A stretch of DNA of 16,809 nucleotides from an uncultured Prevotella sp. (lineage in GTDB: Bacteria; Bacteroidota; Bacteroidia; Bacteroidales; Bacteroidaceae): positions 1-16,809 of the forward strand of contig CAAGIW010000065.1 of assembly GCA_900770025.1 (NCBI GenBank). The letters are read 5' to 3'. Shown here one piece after another: positions 8,795 to 16,765 of this stretch. How positions within the stretch are numbered: the first letter of the stretch is position 1; each line of letters opens with the position of its first letter. The notes beneath the pieces were generated by a model. It did not search any database. It was not told the DNA's origin and was given only the letters and a program-made list of their open reading frames with translations. Position numbers and translations under genes: made by a program.

Positions 8795-8862
8795 TGGAGA
8801 AAGCAGACACGCGCTTGAACAAAGAGAGGACAAGCAGATGGGAACTGAATGGGGCAAACACA

Positions 8863-8895
8863 AAGGGAGCGCAACCGTTGCGATTGCGCTCCCTT
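8863..8895 (-). terminator. Hairpin terminator after the 973-residue secreted protein gene
   Basis: A perfect 12-bp stem (AAGGGAGCGCAA, 8863-8874, with its complement at 8884-8895) has a 9-base loop. It sits 25 bp past the stop codon of the gene. The minus-strand sequence after the stem is TTGTGTTTG, only moderately T-rich, so it is a good but imperfect intrinsic terminator. It separates this unit from the fasciclin operon. Confidence 0.8.
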
Positions 8896-8920
8896 GGGAT
8901 ATTGCGTTGAAGTGAATTGC

Positions 8921-11842
8921 TTACTTCACCACATACTTCTTGTTGTTGAAGATGTAGAGACCAGCGGGCAGGCTGTTCAAGCCTTCGATGCTGTTGGCCA
9001 CCTTCACACCATTGAGGTTATATACACCGTTGGCGATGTTCATCTTCACCACGTCACCCTTCACGGTGTTGATGCCGGTGATGACACCAGTAAGCTGCTC
9101 TGCCAGTTCTGCCACATAGTAGGTAGCGTTCACCAATGCGGTGAGTTCCTGAGCGGTGGTAGCACCGTTGAGTTCCTGAGCGGAAGCCAAACGACGGGTA
9201 AGACGGCTTGCGATGTTGGGCATTCCAAACAAGTCGGAACCTGACATATCTTTATAGCTGCTGAGGAGCGCTGCAGCAGTCTGCTGAATCTCTAAGCACT
9301 CTGCCTTGGCAGCAGCGATAGCGGTAGCAGCATCACCATAGTATTCAACTTCTACATCACCTATTGCAAAGGCGTTGGCACCCATCTTGCCAATCTGACC
9401 ATGTGAGCACATACCGAACTCAACAGCCTCTTCGCCTTCGGCAGCCTTGTTGTAGAACACGGTGTAAGCACCTGCCATGTAGCCATTGACATTGGTCTTG
9501 CTGGTGGGCCATTCTACCAAGCGGCTCCATACGTAGGTTGAGTCGGGAGCACCAGCAGGACCGAACATCAACTTCACCTTGGAGTTGCTGAACAAGGTAT
9601 CAGCCACTTCATCCTTCACGGTGATAACCATCGGACCACCCTCAGCAGCCTCTACGAAGCTGTAAGAAGTGTATTCGTTGAATGCGTATGCACGAGCATT
9701 GAAACCATAGAGACCTGCGTTGCTCACGTTCACCTCCTGCTTCAGCTGAGACTCAGGTGAAGCGGTCTGGCCACGCCATACACGAGCCTTGTTACCACTC
9801 TCGAAGCCTTCGGCCTGCTTGCCGGTTTCCACCTTGAACGCCTCAGAAGGAGAAGATACATAGGTAGAGGTCCAGCCGGTGAGGTTGCTTGAGAAGTCAC
9901 CGTTGGTGATGGCAACTGCAATAGGCATATCGAAGCTTACGTTGCCCAACATGAACTTCTCGCGGGTAGTATTCAGATTGGTCATCAACTCCTGATAAAC
10001 CAGGATTTCGGCCTGAATGGTGGCATCGTCGTCCAATGTGCTGTAGGTAGCCAAGCGATTCTTGGCATTGTCGATAGCAGCCTGATAGTTGGTTCTGGCC
10101 TCACCGGTCACCGCCTTGTAGTCTTCAGAAGCAATCAGAGCCTCGTGCTCGGGCAGAGCAGCCTGCAATGCAAGTACAGACTCGCAGTAGCCATATACAT
10201 TCTGGAAGCCCTTGCGCACCTGCTTCATGGCATTGTCGAGCACAGTGGGAAGGTCGGCATCAGCCACGTCGTCCACAGCCACCTCGTTGCCATCGGCATC
10301 CACCTTGAGCAGAGAAGCCTGATAGATGGCATCCACGGCAGAGATAGAGTCGTTGAGCTGAGCCATACCCCACTTATAGATGTCGGTCTTGGTAGCCACC
10401 ACCTTGGCACTGTCGAGCATCACCTTGAGAGAGTTCTGTGCAGTGGCAATATTAGATACGAGGTTCATGTGCTCCTGCATAGCCTTGGTAAGGCCCACCT
10501 TGCGGATGTCGAAGTTGGTAAACTCAAGCTGACCACCCCATTTTTGTCCTACCTGCTCTTCGGCCAAGGTGAAGTCCCAGCCGAACTTGTTCTCGGCAGC
10601 GCCCTCAGGCACATCGTAGAACATGTAGAAAGTGCGGTAACGCTGTGTAGGCACAGAGTCGAGTTCCATCTTCTGGTCACCACCAAAGAGAGTAACAGTC
10701 TTCACATTGTAGTTCACGTTGGGGTGATAGTTGTAGGAGTTGGTACTGCGCTTGCTGATCATGGTGTAGCCCAGCACATCCATCTTGATGAGGTACTTGC
10801 CGGGGCCGAATACTCCTGCAGCCTCCTTGGTAACGGTACCGCTGGAGTTAGGAATATCAAAACCACCACCAATCTGGAGCTCTACACGTGCCTTGGCCTC
10901 ATCGGTATAAACATTGTTGCAGTGGAAGATACGGCCACCAGTGAACGCCCAGTCGCCAATCTGTGAAGCCTTCTGGTACTTGGTGCCGTTGTTCCAGTGA
11001 GTGAAAGAAGAAACGATGGAAGCAGCATTGGCATCAAGATAAGCATCAGTGGTCTCGTCAATGAGATCCAATACAGCCTGCATTTCATCGGGACTGTCAT
11101 GATCCACAATCGGGTCCTCTACATTAAGGTAAAGTTGAATATTACTCAGGCCTTCCTGCAAAGCATCCTGCCCCTCTGTAAAGAAACCGCTGTTGATCAA
11201 TCCGTTCAGATAGTCCATCTTATTGGTCACCAAACGGTCATCGAACACTTCATCACACTTATTGATGGAGAAGTTAGCAAAACGTGCAGTTTCAGCCACG
11301 CGGTCGAAATACATCACCAAATAGTCGTCGGCATTGAGCAGCACAGTGTCCTTGATGGTGGTCCATCCCTCACCAAAGCCGCCACCATCGCTCACCTGAC
11401 GGGCCACAGTCTCACGTGTACCGTCCTGGTTTACGAAGAAGCCATAATAGCCTGCATCGCCTTTCACGTCACCAATCACGCTCAGCGCAGGACCGCAAAC
11501 CATATAAGAGATGACATACAGACCGCCACCATTGAGGTCGCCGTCCACTTTCCATACACGAGACAGTTCATAACCAGAGGCAGACTTGTTGCACTGCAAC
11601 ACGTTTTCCTGGTTAGGACCTGCTGCCTCTACTATTTCCCAAGCCTCGTTGCTCACAGCGCCACCATCGGTACCGTTGTCAAAGCCAGCAAATGCGTTGG
11701 AGAAATCACCATTAGTCACTGCATTGGGAGCAGTGGTCTTCACCTTGGCAAGGTTGGTATAAACATACTGATCCTTGTCGTATGCAGACGCACCGACAAA
11801 AGAAGCCATTGCCAAGAGTGAAAAAAGTACTCTTTTCTTCAT
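8921..11842 (-). CDS. Secreted multi-module protein, possibly carbohydrate-binding, with C-terminal sorting-like tail
   Basis: No family could be named with confidence. The 973 residues start with a Sec signal peptide (cleavage likely after VGASA, residue 20). Three stretches look like beta-sandwich, carbohydrate-binding-like modules. The first (about 40-205) and third (about 640-835) open with the same NGDFS motif; the second (about 270-445) is less alike. Alanine-rich helical segments separate them (about 205-265, 450-630, 838-915), and the later ones resemble FIVAR-type linker helices. The last 50 residues (GVYNLNGVKV then LPAGLYIFNNKKYVVK) match the C-terminal tail common on secreted Bacteroidales proteins and resemble type IX secretion signals. 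No catalytic motif is recognised. It lies between the PL11 lyase and the fasciclin operon with its own promoter and terminator. A surface or secreted binding protein is the best inference. The ATG at 11840-11842 starts the signal peptide. Confidence 0.9.
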   Translation of the reverse strand: MKKRVLFSLLAMASFVGASAYDKDQYVYTNLAKVKTTAPNAVTNGDFSNAFAGFDNGTDGGAVSNEAWEIVEAAGPNQENVLQCNKSASGYELSRVWKVDGDLNGGGLYVISYMVCGPALSVIGDVKGDAGYYGFFVNQDGTRETVARQVSDGGGFGEGWTTIKDTVLLNADDYLVMYFDRVAETARFANFSINKCDEVFDDRLVTNKMDYLNGLINSGFFTEGQDALQEGLSNIQLYLNVEDPIVDHDSPDEMQAVLDLIDETTDAYLDANAASIVSSFTHWNNGTKYQKASQIGDWAFTGGRIFHCNNVYTDEAKARVELQIGGGFDIPNSSGTVTKEAAGVFGPGKYLIKMDVLGYTMISKRSTNSYNYHPNVNYNVKTVTLFGGDQKMELDSVPTQRYRTFYMFYDVPEGAAENKFGWDFTLAEEQVGQKWGGQLEFTNFDIRKVGLTKAMQEHMNLVSNIATAQNSLKVMLDSAKVVATKTDIYKWGMAQLNDSISAVDAIYQASLLKVDADGNEVAVDDVADADLPTVLDNAMKQVRKGFQNVYGYCESVLALQAALPEHEALIASEDYKAVTGEARTNYQAAIDNAKNRLATYSTLDDDATIQAEILVYQELMTNLNTTREKFMLGNVSFDMPIAVAITNGDFSSNLTGWTSTYVSSPSEAFKVETGKQAEGFESGNKARVWRGQTASPESQLKQEVNVSNAGLYGFNARAYAFNEYTSYSFVEAAEGGPMVITVKDEVADTLFSNSKVKLMFGPAGAPDSTYVWSRLVEWPTSKTNVNGYMAGAYTVFYNKAAEGEEAVEFGMCSHGQIGKMGANAFAIGDVEVEYYGDAATAIAAAKAECLEIQQTAAALLSSYKDMSGSDLFGMPNIASRLTRRLASAQELNGATTAQELTALVNATYYVAELAEQLTGVITGINTVKGDVVKMNIANGVYNLNGVKVANSIEGLNSLPAGLYIFNNKKYVVK

Positions 11843-11919
11843 GCTTTTAAGGATTTGTTATTGTTATTGTTAGTTAATATAGAGTAAAGTCAAAGTAATG
11901 TTGCGTTAGATAACGGCAA

Positions 11920-11948
11920 CAAAGGTAGTCGGAAAGAGAGTATCCAAC
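11920..11948 (-). promoter_or_regulatory. Predicted promoter of the 973-residue secreted protein gene
   Basis: TACCTTTG on the minus strand (11920-11927) matches the Bacteroidetes -7 box TAnnTTTG exactly. GTTG (11945-11948) lies 17 bases upstream, shorter than the usual 19-21, so the -33 part is weak. The start would be near 11913 with a leader of about 70 bases containing CAATAA-like repeats and no Shine-Dalgarno. Confidence 0.5.
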
Positions 11949-11967
11949 CCATAATTTTTGATAAAAC

Positions 11968-11982
11968 ACCTATAAAATAGGT
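11968..11982. promoter_or_regulatory. 15-bp palindrome upstream of the promoter, possible operator
   Basis: ACCTAT, three bases, ATAGGT forms a perfect inverted repeat about 20 bp upstream of the weak -33 element. Its position and symmetry suit a dimeric activator site, which would fit the poor -33 element. No regulator gene is visible and only one copy was found, so this is a candidate only. Confidence 0.3.
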
Positions 11983-12001
11983 TATTTTGAAATTCCAAAG
12001 G

Positions 12002-12052
12002 TTCCGGATTTTCCGGAGATTCCGGAAGTTCCGGTTTTCCGGGATTATCCGG
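12002..12052. repeat. Phased TTCCGG repeat array
   Basis: CCGG cores occur at 12004, 12013, 12022, 12031, 12039 and 12049, spaced 9, 9, 9, 8 and 10 bases. Most are preceded by TT or AT and followed by A, G or T. Two more cores (12067, 12075) in the adjacent hairpin lie close to the same phase. The array sits between the terminator of the PL11 gene and the promoter of the next gene. It could be a degenerated tandem repeat, a protein-binding array, or part of the 3' end of the PL11 transcript. Confidence 0.75.
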
Positions 12053-12058
12053 CACGTT

Positions 12059-12086
12059 AGGGCTATCCGGGGGTCCGGATAGCCCT
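12059..12086 (-). terminator. Hairpin after the PL11 lyase gene
   Basis: A perfect 12-bp stem (AGGGCTATCCGG, 12059-12070, with its complement at 12075-12086) carries a 4-base loop. It starts eight bases past the stop codon. The minus-strand sequence beyond it is TAACGTGCC with no T-run, so it may stabilise the transcript end or act with other factors rather than be a classic intrinsic terminator. Confidence 0.6.
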
Positions 12087-12094
12087 GCCTTCTA

Positions 12095-15000
12095 TTATCT
12101 AATCACTTTCTTCACCTCCATGCGGTTGCCAGCCACCATCCTAACAATCAGTGTGCGGTTGTCGGATGATACGGTCTGCAGGTTTTCTTCCACCTTGTTC
12201 TTGGGGGCTTCAAACTGTGCCACCTTCTGTCCGTTGGTGGTATATACCTCGCACTGCACAGTGGCATCGGGAGCAATGGCCTTGATACCCGAACCCACCA
12301 CTACCTTCAGCACACCAGTGGCTGCAAGCAGTTCGGAGGTGTCCCATGCCAGATTGTCGGGCAATACGGGCAGGTCGAAGGTGGGTGTGCCGCTGAATGA
12401 GTTAGTGGCTTCCCAAAGAGTGAAGCTATCGCCTGCCGCAGGAGTATATCCCTCGGCCAAGGTTATCTTGAGAATACCCTTTACCGACACCCACTTGCCC
12501 TGCAGTTTGGACTGCTTGGAAGCAGAGAGCAGCATGTCGAGTGTAGCACCCTCGTTCACAGCGATGGTACCCGTGGCGATGATGGTGCCAGCAGAGGTCT
12601 CGCTGAGGGTGGCACGCGGTTTCAGTGTACTGCCGCTGTTGATGGTGAGAGAGGTGAGATAGGCCTGTCCCAACAATACGGAAGAACCGTTGCCCGTGAT
12701 GGGCTTGGTGCCGTTGAACAGCGTGCCCGAGGTGATGCCGCTGAAATAGAAGTTTCCTTCCTCCACAATGATGGAGCCCGTAATCTTGCCTGCCGTCACC
12801 ACGCGCATGGTGCCTGCGCCTTTCTTGATGACACTACTGGTACAGGGAGCGGTCATGGAGAAGTCTTCATCATTGGTACCGAAGATATAGGAACCGCTAC
12901 CAGCGAGGGTGCCACTGCCCGATACCTTGCCCACGGGGAAGTTCTTACCGTTGTTGTCAACAGTAACACCCGTGTTCAGTTTGAGGGTGGCGTTGGGCAG
13001 ACCGTAGGTGTTGTTGAAATAGAACACGGGGTCGTAGTTAGAGCCACGCTTCTGCAAGCCCGGCACCACGGTACCCTCAAAGGCACTCCAGTTGCCGTTA
13101 AGATAGTTGCGCACACCGGCAGCATAAACATTCAGCGTACCTGCACCAGTCAGCGTGCCCGTGTAGTTGCAACGGCAGTCGAGATAGAACGATACGGTGG
13201 AACCCTCGGGCACCACGAAGTTGGCCTTGTTGGTGGTGTAGGTATATTCATTGGAGGGGTCGTAGAGTGAGCCGCCCCGCAGTTCCACGGTGGCAGGCAG
13301 GGCAGTCACGTCGCCACTCTCAGAAGCATTGACCACACCGCCCTTGATGACGAGTTTGGAAATGGTGTTGTCCGTGCCGAGGGTGAGCGCACCGCCGCCC
13401 GTCTTGGTGAGCACCGTGTTGCTGCCGCCTGCCAGCACGCCCTTGTTGAGTGTGGCCGTATTGGAAGCGGGCACCTCGATGGTGGCATCACCCTGTGCCA
13501 CGGTGATGGTCTGGTCGGTCACCAAACCTCCGCCCAGTGTCAGGGTGGCACCGTCGGCCAAATTGATGCGGGTGTTCACATCGCCCAATGCGCCCCAGTC
13601 GGTACCCTGATTGTTGGCAAGAACGTTGACACAGAGCTTGCCGGCATTGACATTCACTTTGCCCAAGTGGTTCACGCTGTTCACGGTGAGCGAGCCTGTG
13701 CCCTGCTTGTTCAGGGTAATACCGCCGATGATGCTGTCGCCATTCAGCGTAAAGTCCTTGCTGCTGTTGTCGAAGGTGATGGAGGCAGGAGCCACATTAC
13801 CCTCCACCTGTATGTCGGTCACCACGGCCTCATCGTTGAACAATACGGCAGCGCCAGGCACGAACACCACAGAGGCGGAGCCTGCTTCGTCGGTGAAGTT
13901 GGCGGTATTGTCAGAGTTCCACACGTTGCTCAGTGCGCCCTTCCACGTCAGGTTGCCTGCCTCATAGTCGGTAATCACCACATAGAGTTTGCCTTCTTCG
14001 TATGCCAAGGCACTCTTCTGGTAGGTCAGTCCTTCGAGATTCACGTTATCCACGCTGCCCTCTATCTTGCCCACCTCGCCGATGAGGTATTTGCCAGCTG
14101 CGAGTTTGTTGGAACCATCCGCAGGATGTGCCACCAAGGAGATGACAGGTGCATCGTATTGCGGACCGTTGTTCCACACTTTCTTCTCTATCTTCAGCAC
14201 GTTGGCATTGATTTTGTCGGCCTGCAAGCCATCGGAGAAGAGGTCAATCTGCACGCGAGAGCCGAAGCCAAGAAGGAGCGAATCGGCTGTGATGCTTCCT
14301 GCTGCGGTGGCAGTTCCAAGCTGGATGGTGGCATTATAGTCTGCCTGTACGGCTTTCTTGAACACGCCTCCGTTGGTGATCAGCGTGGTGTGCCTGTTGA
14401 GCCACACGCGGCTGCCCTGCATGGTGCCATCAAACTGCAACGTACCGGCCCACACATCGGTATTGCCCGTGTAGGTTTGGGTCACGGCAGGCAAAGCCAG
14501 GATGCCATCACCCTGCTTCACCAAGCGCATGGCACCGCCAAAGGCACCGCCCGTGAGGGTATGTATATAATATGTATAGTTGATGGTGGGGTTCTTGCCG
14601 CTGCTGCCATTCACATCTGTGCCCTGCACCCACGAAGGAGCATTGTCATAGAAGATGTAGGGAGCGGCTCCGTCGGCCACGCTGATGGTCATGTCACCCG
14701 TCTCGCAGGCTATCAGAGCCTTGTCGTTGAGAGCAGTGGTGATGCTGCCGTTGTTGACCACCTCGGTGCGCCCCTGCATGGTGAGTGAGGGCGGTGCCAC
14801 GGTGATGCCCTCCAATTCGCCCAAGAAATAGCTCACGTTGGGAGCCTGGTTGTAGCCGTTCATCTGCCATACGATGGCGTTGCGATACTGATGGTCGTGC
14901 CATAGGGTGTAGTTGCGCCAAGGTGTCTCTACGTTGGTGGTATAGATTCGCACGTTGTTGTCGGCAGTGCGCATCACCACCTCCTCACGCCAGTCGCCAA

Positions 15001-16603
15001 AGAGGTCGGCCTGCAGACAGGGCGTTCCCTTGGTGTCGTTGTTGGTCATAGAACCAGAGAAGGTGGCAATGACCCCCTTACCATATTTATATACGGCGCC
15101 CTCGGTATTCTTTCCGTTGACATAGTTGAAGCACTCCTCGCAGAGATCGCCATCCCAGTAGAGGCGCATATTGTCGGTAAGTCCCGTTCTGGTGGCACCC
15201 TCCAAAGCCTTGTATGCCACACTGCTGATGAGACCCGGGTCGCGGGCCGACACGCCCTGCGCGCCAGGGAAGTCGTTGGAGAAGTTGCCCATAGCGCAGC
15301 GACCGTCGTCTTTGCCTGCAGAGTAGCGGTAGAGAATCTTTCTTGTGGTGGCATCGCAGAAGTTGTTGCCGGGATTGTCCTCATTACATCCAAAGAATTC
15401 CTGTCCGTGGCGATAGGGATCGAAGTCGCACACGTGCTGCGAGTCGCCATGCCCCAAACCCGTGGTGGCCAGTCCCTTGCCGTTGTCGTCGATGGTCATC
15501 GAACCGAAGACAATCTCATCGCGGCCGTCCCAATCCACATCGGCCACCACATAGTTGTGATAACCCTGTCCGTACCAGGGAGAACCGGCCGTGCTGCAGT
15601 TCCACTTCCAACGCTCTGTGAGCTTGTGGGTGGCAGGATCCACGTCGTAGGCAATCATCTTGTGACGGGTGTAGATGCCTCGTGCCAAGAAGATGCTCGG
15701 CTTGCGCCCGTCGAAATAGGGAGCACCAAAGAAATATTTGGAGGAGCGGTGCCCGTAGCCGTCGCCCCATTGTGCTTCCAAACTGCCCTCACCTGCCTCC
15801 AAGCGCACCAATGGATAGTCGAGTACCTGATAGGGTTTGGCGGTCAGACCGTCGAGATAGAGCAGGTATTCCGCACCGTCGTGCACAAACCACTGTCCGC
15901 TTGCTGCCGGACGGTAGTTCTTCGAGGCATCACCGATGGTCTGTGTGGTGCCGTCGCTCATGTGCAGCACGGTACCATCGGCAGCGCGCATCACGCATTC
16001 CGCCTTGCCGTCGCCGTCCCAGTCGTAGGCCGCGATATTGATTTCGTTGTTCTGGAAGTCGCCCATGTTGCGCCCGCAGTTGATCCACCACAGCCGCTTG
16101 CCGCTCAACTTATAGGCTTCGATGATGGTGTAGCAGTCGTCGGTGCCGGGGTTGAGGTTGTCGAACTTGATGATCAGTTCCAGTTCTCCGTCGCCGTCAA
16201 GGTCGGCTGCCGTGGCATCATTGGGCACGAAGGTGCCCGTGAGGGTGCCGTGGTCCATCTTGATTTCCTTGTAGTTGGACACCCACGGTGTAACGGCGGC
16301 CGACTTGCTTTGTGCCACTCCCCTCACCACGGCTTCCACGGTGTAGGAAGAAGAGTTGGAACCACTCTTATCCAAATAGTTGGACACGCTGAGGGGAGCA
16401 GTGTTCAGTTTGGCTCCATCGCGGTAGATGTTGTAGGTCACGTCATAATACTCGTCGGCTGTGATGCGCCAAGAGCACAGCACTCCCGTGCCCGTCTTCA
16501 CTGCCACCAGTCCTCTGTCGAGTTTGTCTGTCTGCTGTCGCTGTGCCTGCACATCCACATTACATGCCACAAGCACCAAGAGAAGGAATAGTAGTTTTTT
16601 CAT
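12095..16603 (-). CDS. PL11 rhamnogalacturonan lyase fused to autotransporter-like beta-strand repeats
   Basis: The N-terminal half is a family PL11 lyase, which cleaves the rhamnose-galacturonate backbone of pectin rhamnogalacturonan I by beta-elimination. Signs are LDRGLVAVKTGTG (about 28), calcium-loop-like DLDGDGELEL (133) and DWDGDGKAECVMRAADGT (193), DVDWDGRDEIVFGS (354), GLGHGDSQHVCDFDP (382), LYWDGDL, and ADLFGDWREEVVMR (531) with the YNQAPNVSYFLG ending (about 590). PL11 enzymes are usually near 600 residues; this has 1502. Residues 650-1400 are Gly/Thr/Asn-rich and contain at least four autotransporter-type beta-strand repeats (near 693, 957, 1060, 1253; for example KQGTGSLTV...VNVNAGKLCV). 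A sorting-like tail spans about 1437-1502 (EVYTTNGQKV...VKKVIR). The signal peptide could be cut after VQA (residue 20); a lipobox-like LVAC at Cys14 is a less likely alternative. It has its own promoter and terminator. Confidence 0.93.
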   Translation of the reverse strand: MKKLLFLLLVLVACNVDVQAQRQQTDKLDRGLVAVKTGTGVLCSWRITADEYYDVTYNIYRDGAKLNTAPLSVSNYLDKSGSNSSSYTVEAVVRGVAQSKSAAVTPWVSNYKEIKMDHGTLTGTFVPNDATAADLDGDGELELIIKFDNLNPGTDDCYTIIEAYKLSGKRLWWINCGRNMGDFQNNEINIAAYDWDGDGKAECVMRAADGTVLHMSDGTTQTIGDASKNYRPAASGQWFVHDGAEYLLYLDGLTAKPYQVLDYPLVRLEAGEGSLEAQWGDGYGHRSSKYFFGAPYFDGRKPSIFLARGIYTRHKMIAYDVDPATHKLTERWKWNCSTAGSPWYGQGYHNYVVADVDWDGRDEIVFGSMTIDDNGKGLATTGLGHGDSQHVCDFDPYRHGQEFFGCNEDNPGNNFCDATTRKILYRYSAGKDDGRCAMGNFSNDFPGAQGVSARDPGLISSVAYKALEGATRTGLTDNMRLYWDGDLCEECFNYVNGKNTEGAVYKYGKGVIATFSGSMTNNDTKGTPCLQADLFGDWREEVVMRTADNNVRIYTTNVETPWRNYTLWHDHQYRNAIVWQMNGYNQAPNVSYFLGELEGITVAPPSLTMQGRTEVVNNGSITTALNDKALIACETGDMTISVADGAAPYIFYDNAPSWVQGTDVNGSSGKNPTINYTYYIHTLTGGAFGGAMRLVKQGDGILALPAVTQTYTGNTDVWAGTLQFDGTMQGSRVWLNRHTTLITNGGVFKKAVQADYNATIQLGTATAAGSITADSLLLGFGSRVQIDLFSDGLQADKINANVLKIEKKVWNNGPQYDAPVISLVAHPADGSNKLAAGKYLIGEVGKIEGSVDNVNLEGLTYQKSALAYEEGKLYVVITDYEAGNLTWKGALSNVWNSDNTANFTDEAGSASVVFVPGAAVLFNDEAVVTDIQVEGNVAPASITFDNSSKDFTLNGDSIIGGITLNKQGTGSLTVNSVNHLGKVNVNAGKLCVNVLANNQGTDWGALGDVNTRINLADGATLTLGGGLVTDQTITVAQGDATIEVPASNTATLNKGVLAGGSNTVLTKTGGGALTLGTDNTISKLVIKGGVVNASESGDVTALPATVELRGGSLYDPSNEYTYTTNKANFVVPEGSTVSFYLDCRCNYTGTLTGAGTLNVYAAGVRNYLNGNWSAFEGTVVPGLQKRGSNYDPVFYFNNTYGLPNATLKLNTGVTVDNNGKNFPVGKVSGSGTLAGSGSYIFGTNDEDFSMTAPCTSSVIKKGAGTMRVVTAGKITGSIIVEEGNFYFSGITSGTLFNGTKPITGNGSSVLLGQAYLTSLTINSGSTLKPRATLSETSAGTIIATGTIAVNEGATLDMLLSASKQSKLQGKWVSVKGILKITLAEGYTPAAGDSFTLWEATNSFSGTPTFDLPVLPDNLAWDTSELLAATGVLKVVVGSGIKAIAPDATVQCEVYTTNGQKVAQFEAPKNKVEENLQTVSSDNRTLIVRMVAGNRMEVKKVIR

Positions 16604-16675
16604 TATAGTCAGTTGTTTTTGTTAGTTTCAAACAATTCAGGTCAGTCTTTCTGTTTCGGAATCTACCCATTATCG

Positions 16676-16709
16676 TTGCAAAATAACAAAGAATAATTGA
16701 AACTGCAAA
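16676..16709 (-). promoter_or_regulatory. Predicted promoter of the PL11 lyase gene
   Basis: On the minus strand TTTG (16706-16709) and TTATTTTG (16679-16686) are separated by 19 bases, close to the Bacteroidetes consensus TTTG-N19-21-TAnnTTTG with one mismatch in the -7 box. The start would be near 16672, leaving a leader of about 68 bases without a Shine-Dalgarno. A 22-base block (16676-16697) is shared, with one difference, with the promoter of the fasciclin operon. Confidence 0.65.
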
Positions 16710-16765
16710 GTAAAAACGAGAATTTTAATGGCGAATATCGACGTTTCCAGATTGTTTTTCGCAAG

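Larger units (their letters stand above)
8542..8920. other. Gene-free region between the fasciclin operon and the unknown secreted protein
   Basis: This 379-bp gap holds, from right to left, the hairpin ending the upstream gene, a roughly 70-bp stretch with no clear element, a C-run/G-run palindrome, ten copies of a 7-bp repeat, and the AT-rich promoter and leader of the fasciclin operon. Short open frames that cross it on the minus strand consist of translated repeats and look non-coding. Confidence 0.6.

Noticed and set aside
8598..8874. Three overlapping small minus-strand open frames (61-87 residues)
   Set aside because: They translate the heptamer array into FILHSS repeats in several frames, which an exact 7-bp repeat does automatically. 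They also cover the predicted promoter or the terminator region.
13667..14788. 373-residue open frame on the plus strand
   Set aside because: Antisense shadow of the repeat-rich part of the PL11 fusion; the His/Val/Gly-rich composition is typical of a reversed coding frame.
15407..16591. 394-residue open frame on the plus strand
   Set aside because: It lies wholly antisense to the PL11 domain, whose conserved motifs fix the minus-strand frame. The product has no recognisable domain or signal, and no ribosome site or promoter was seen.
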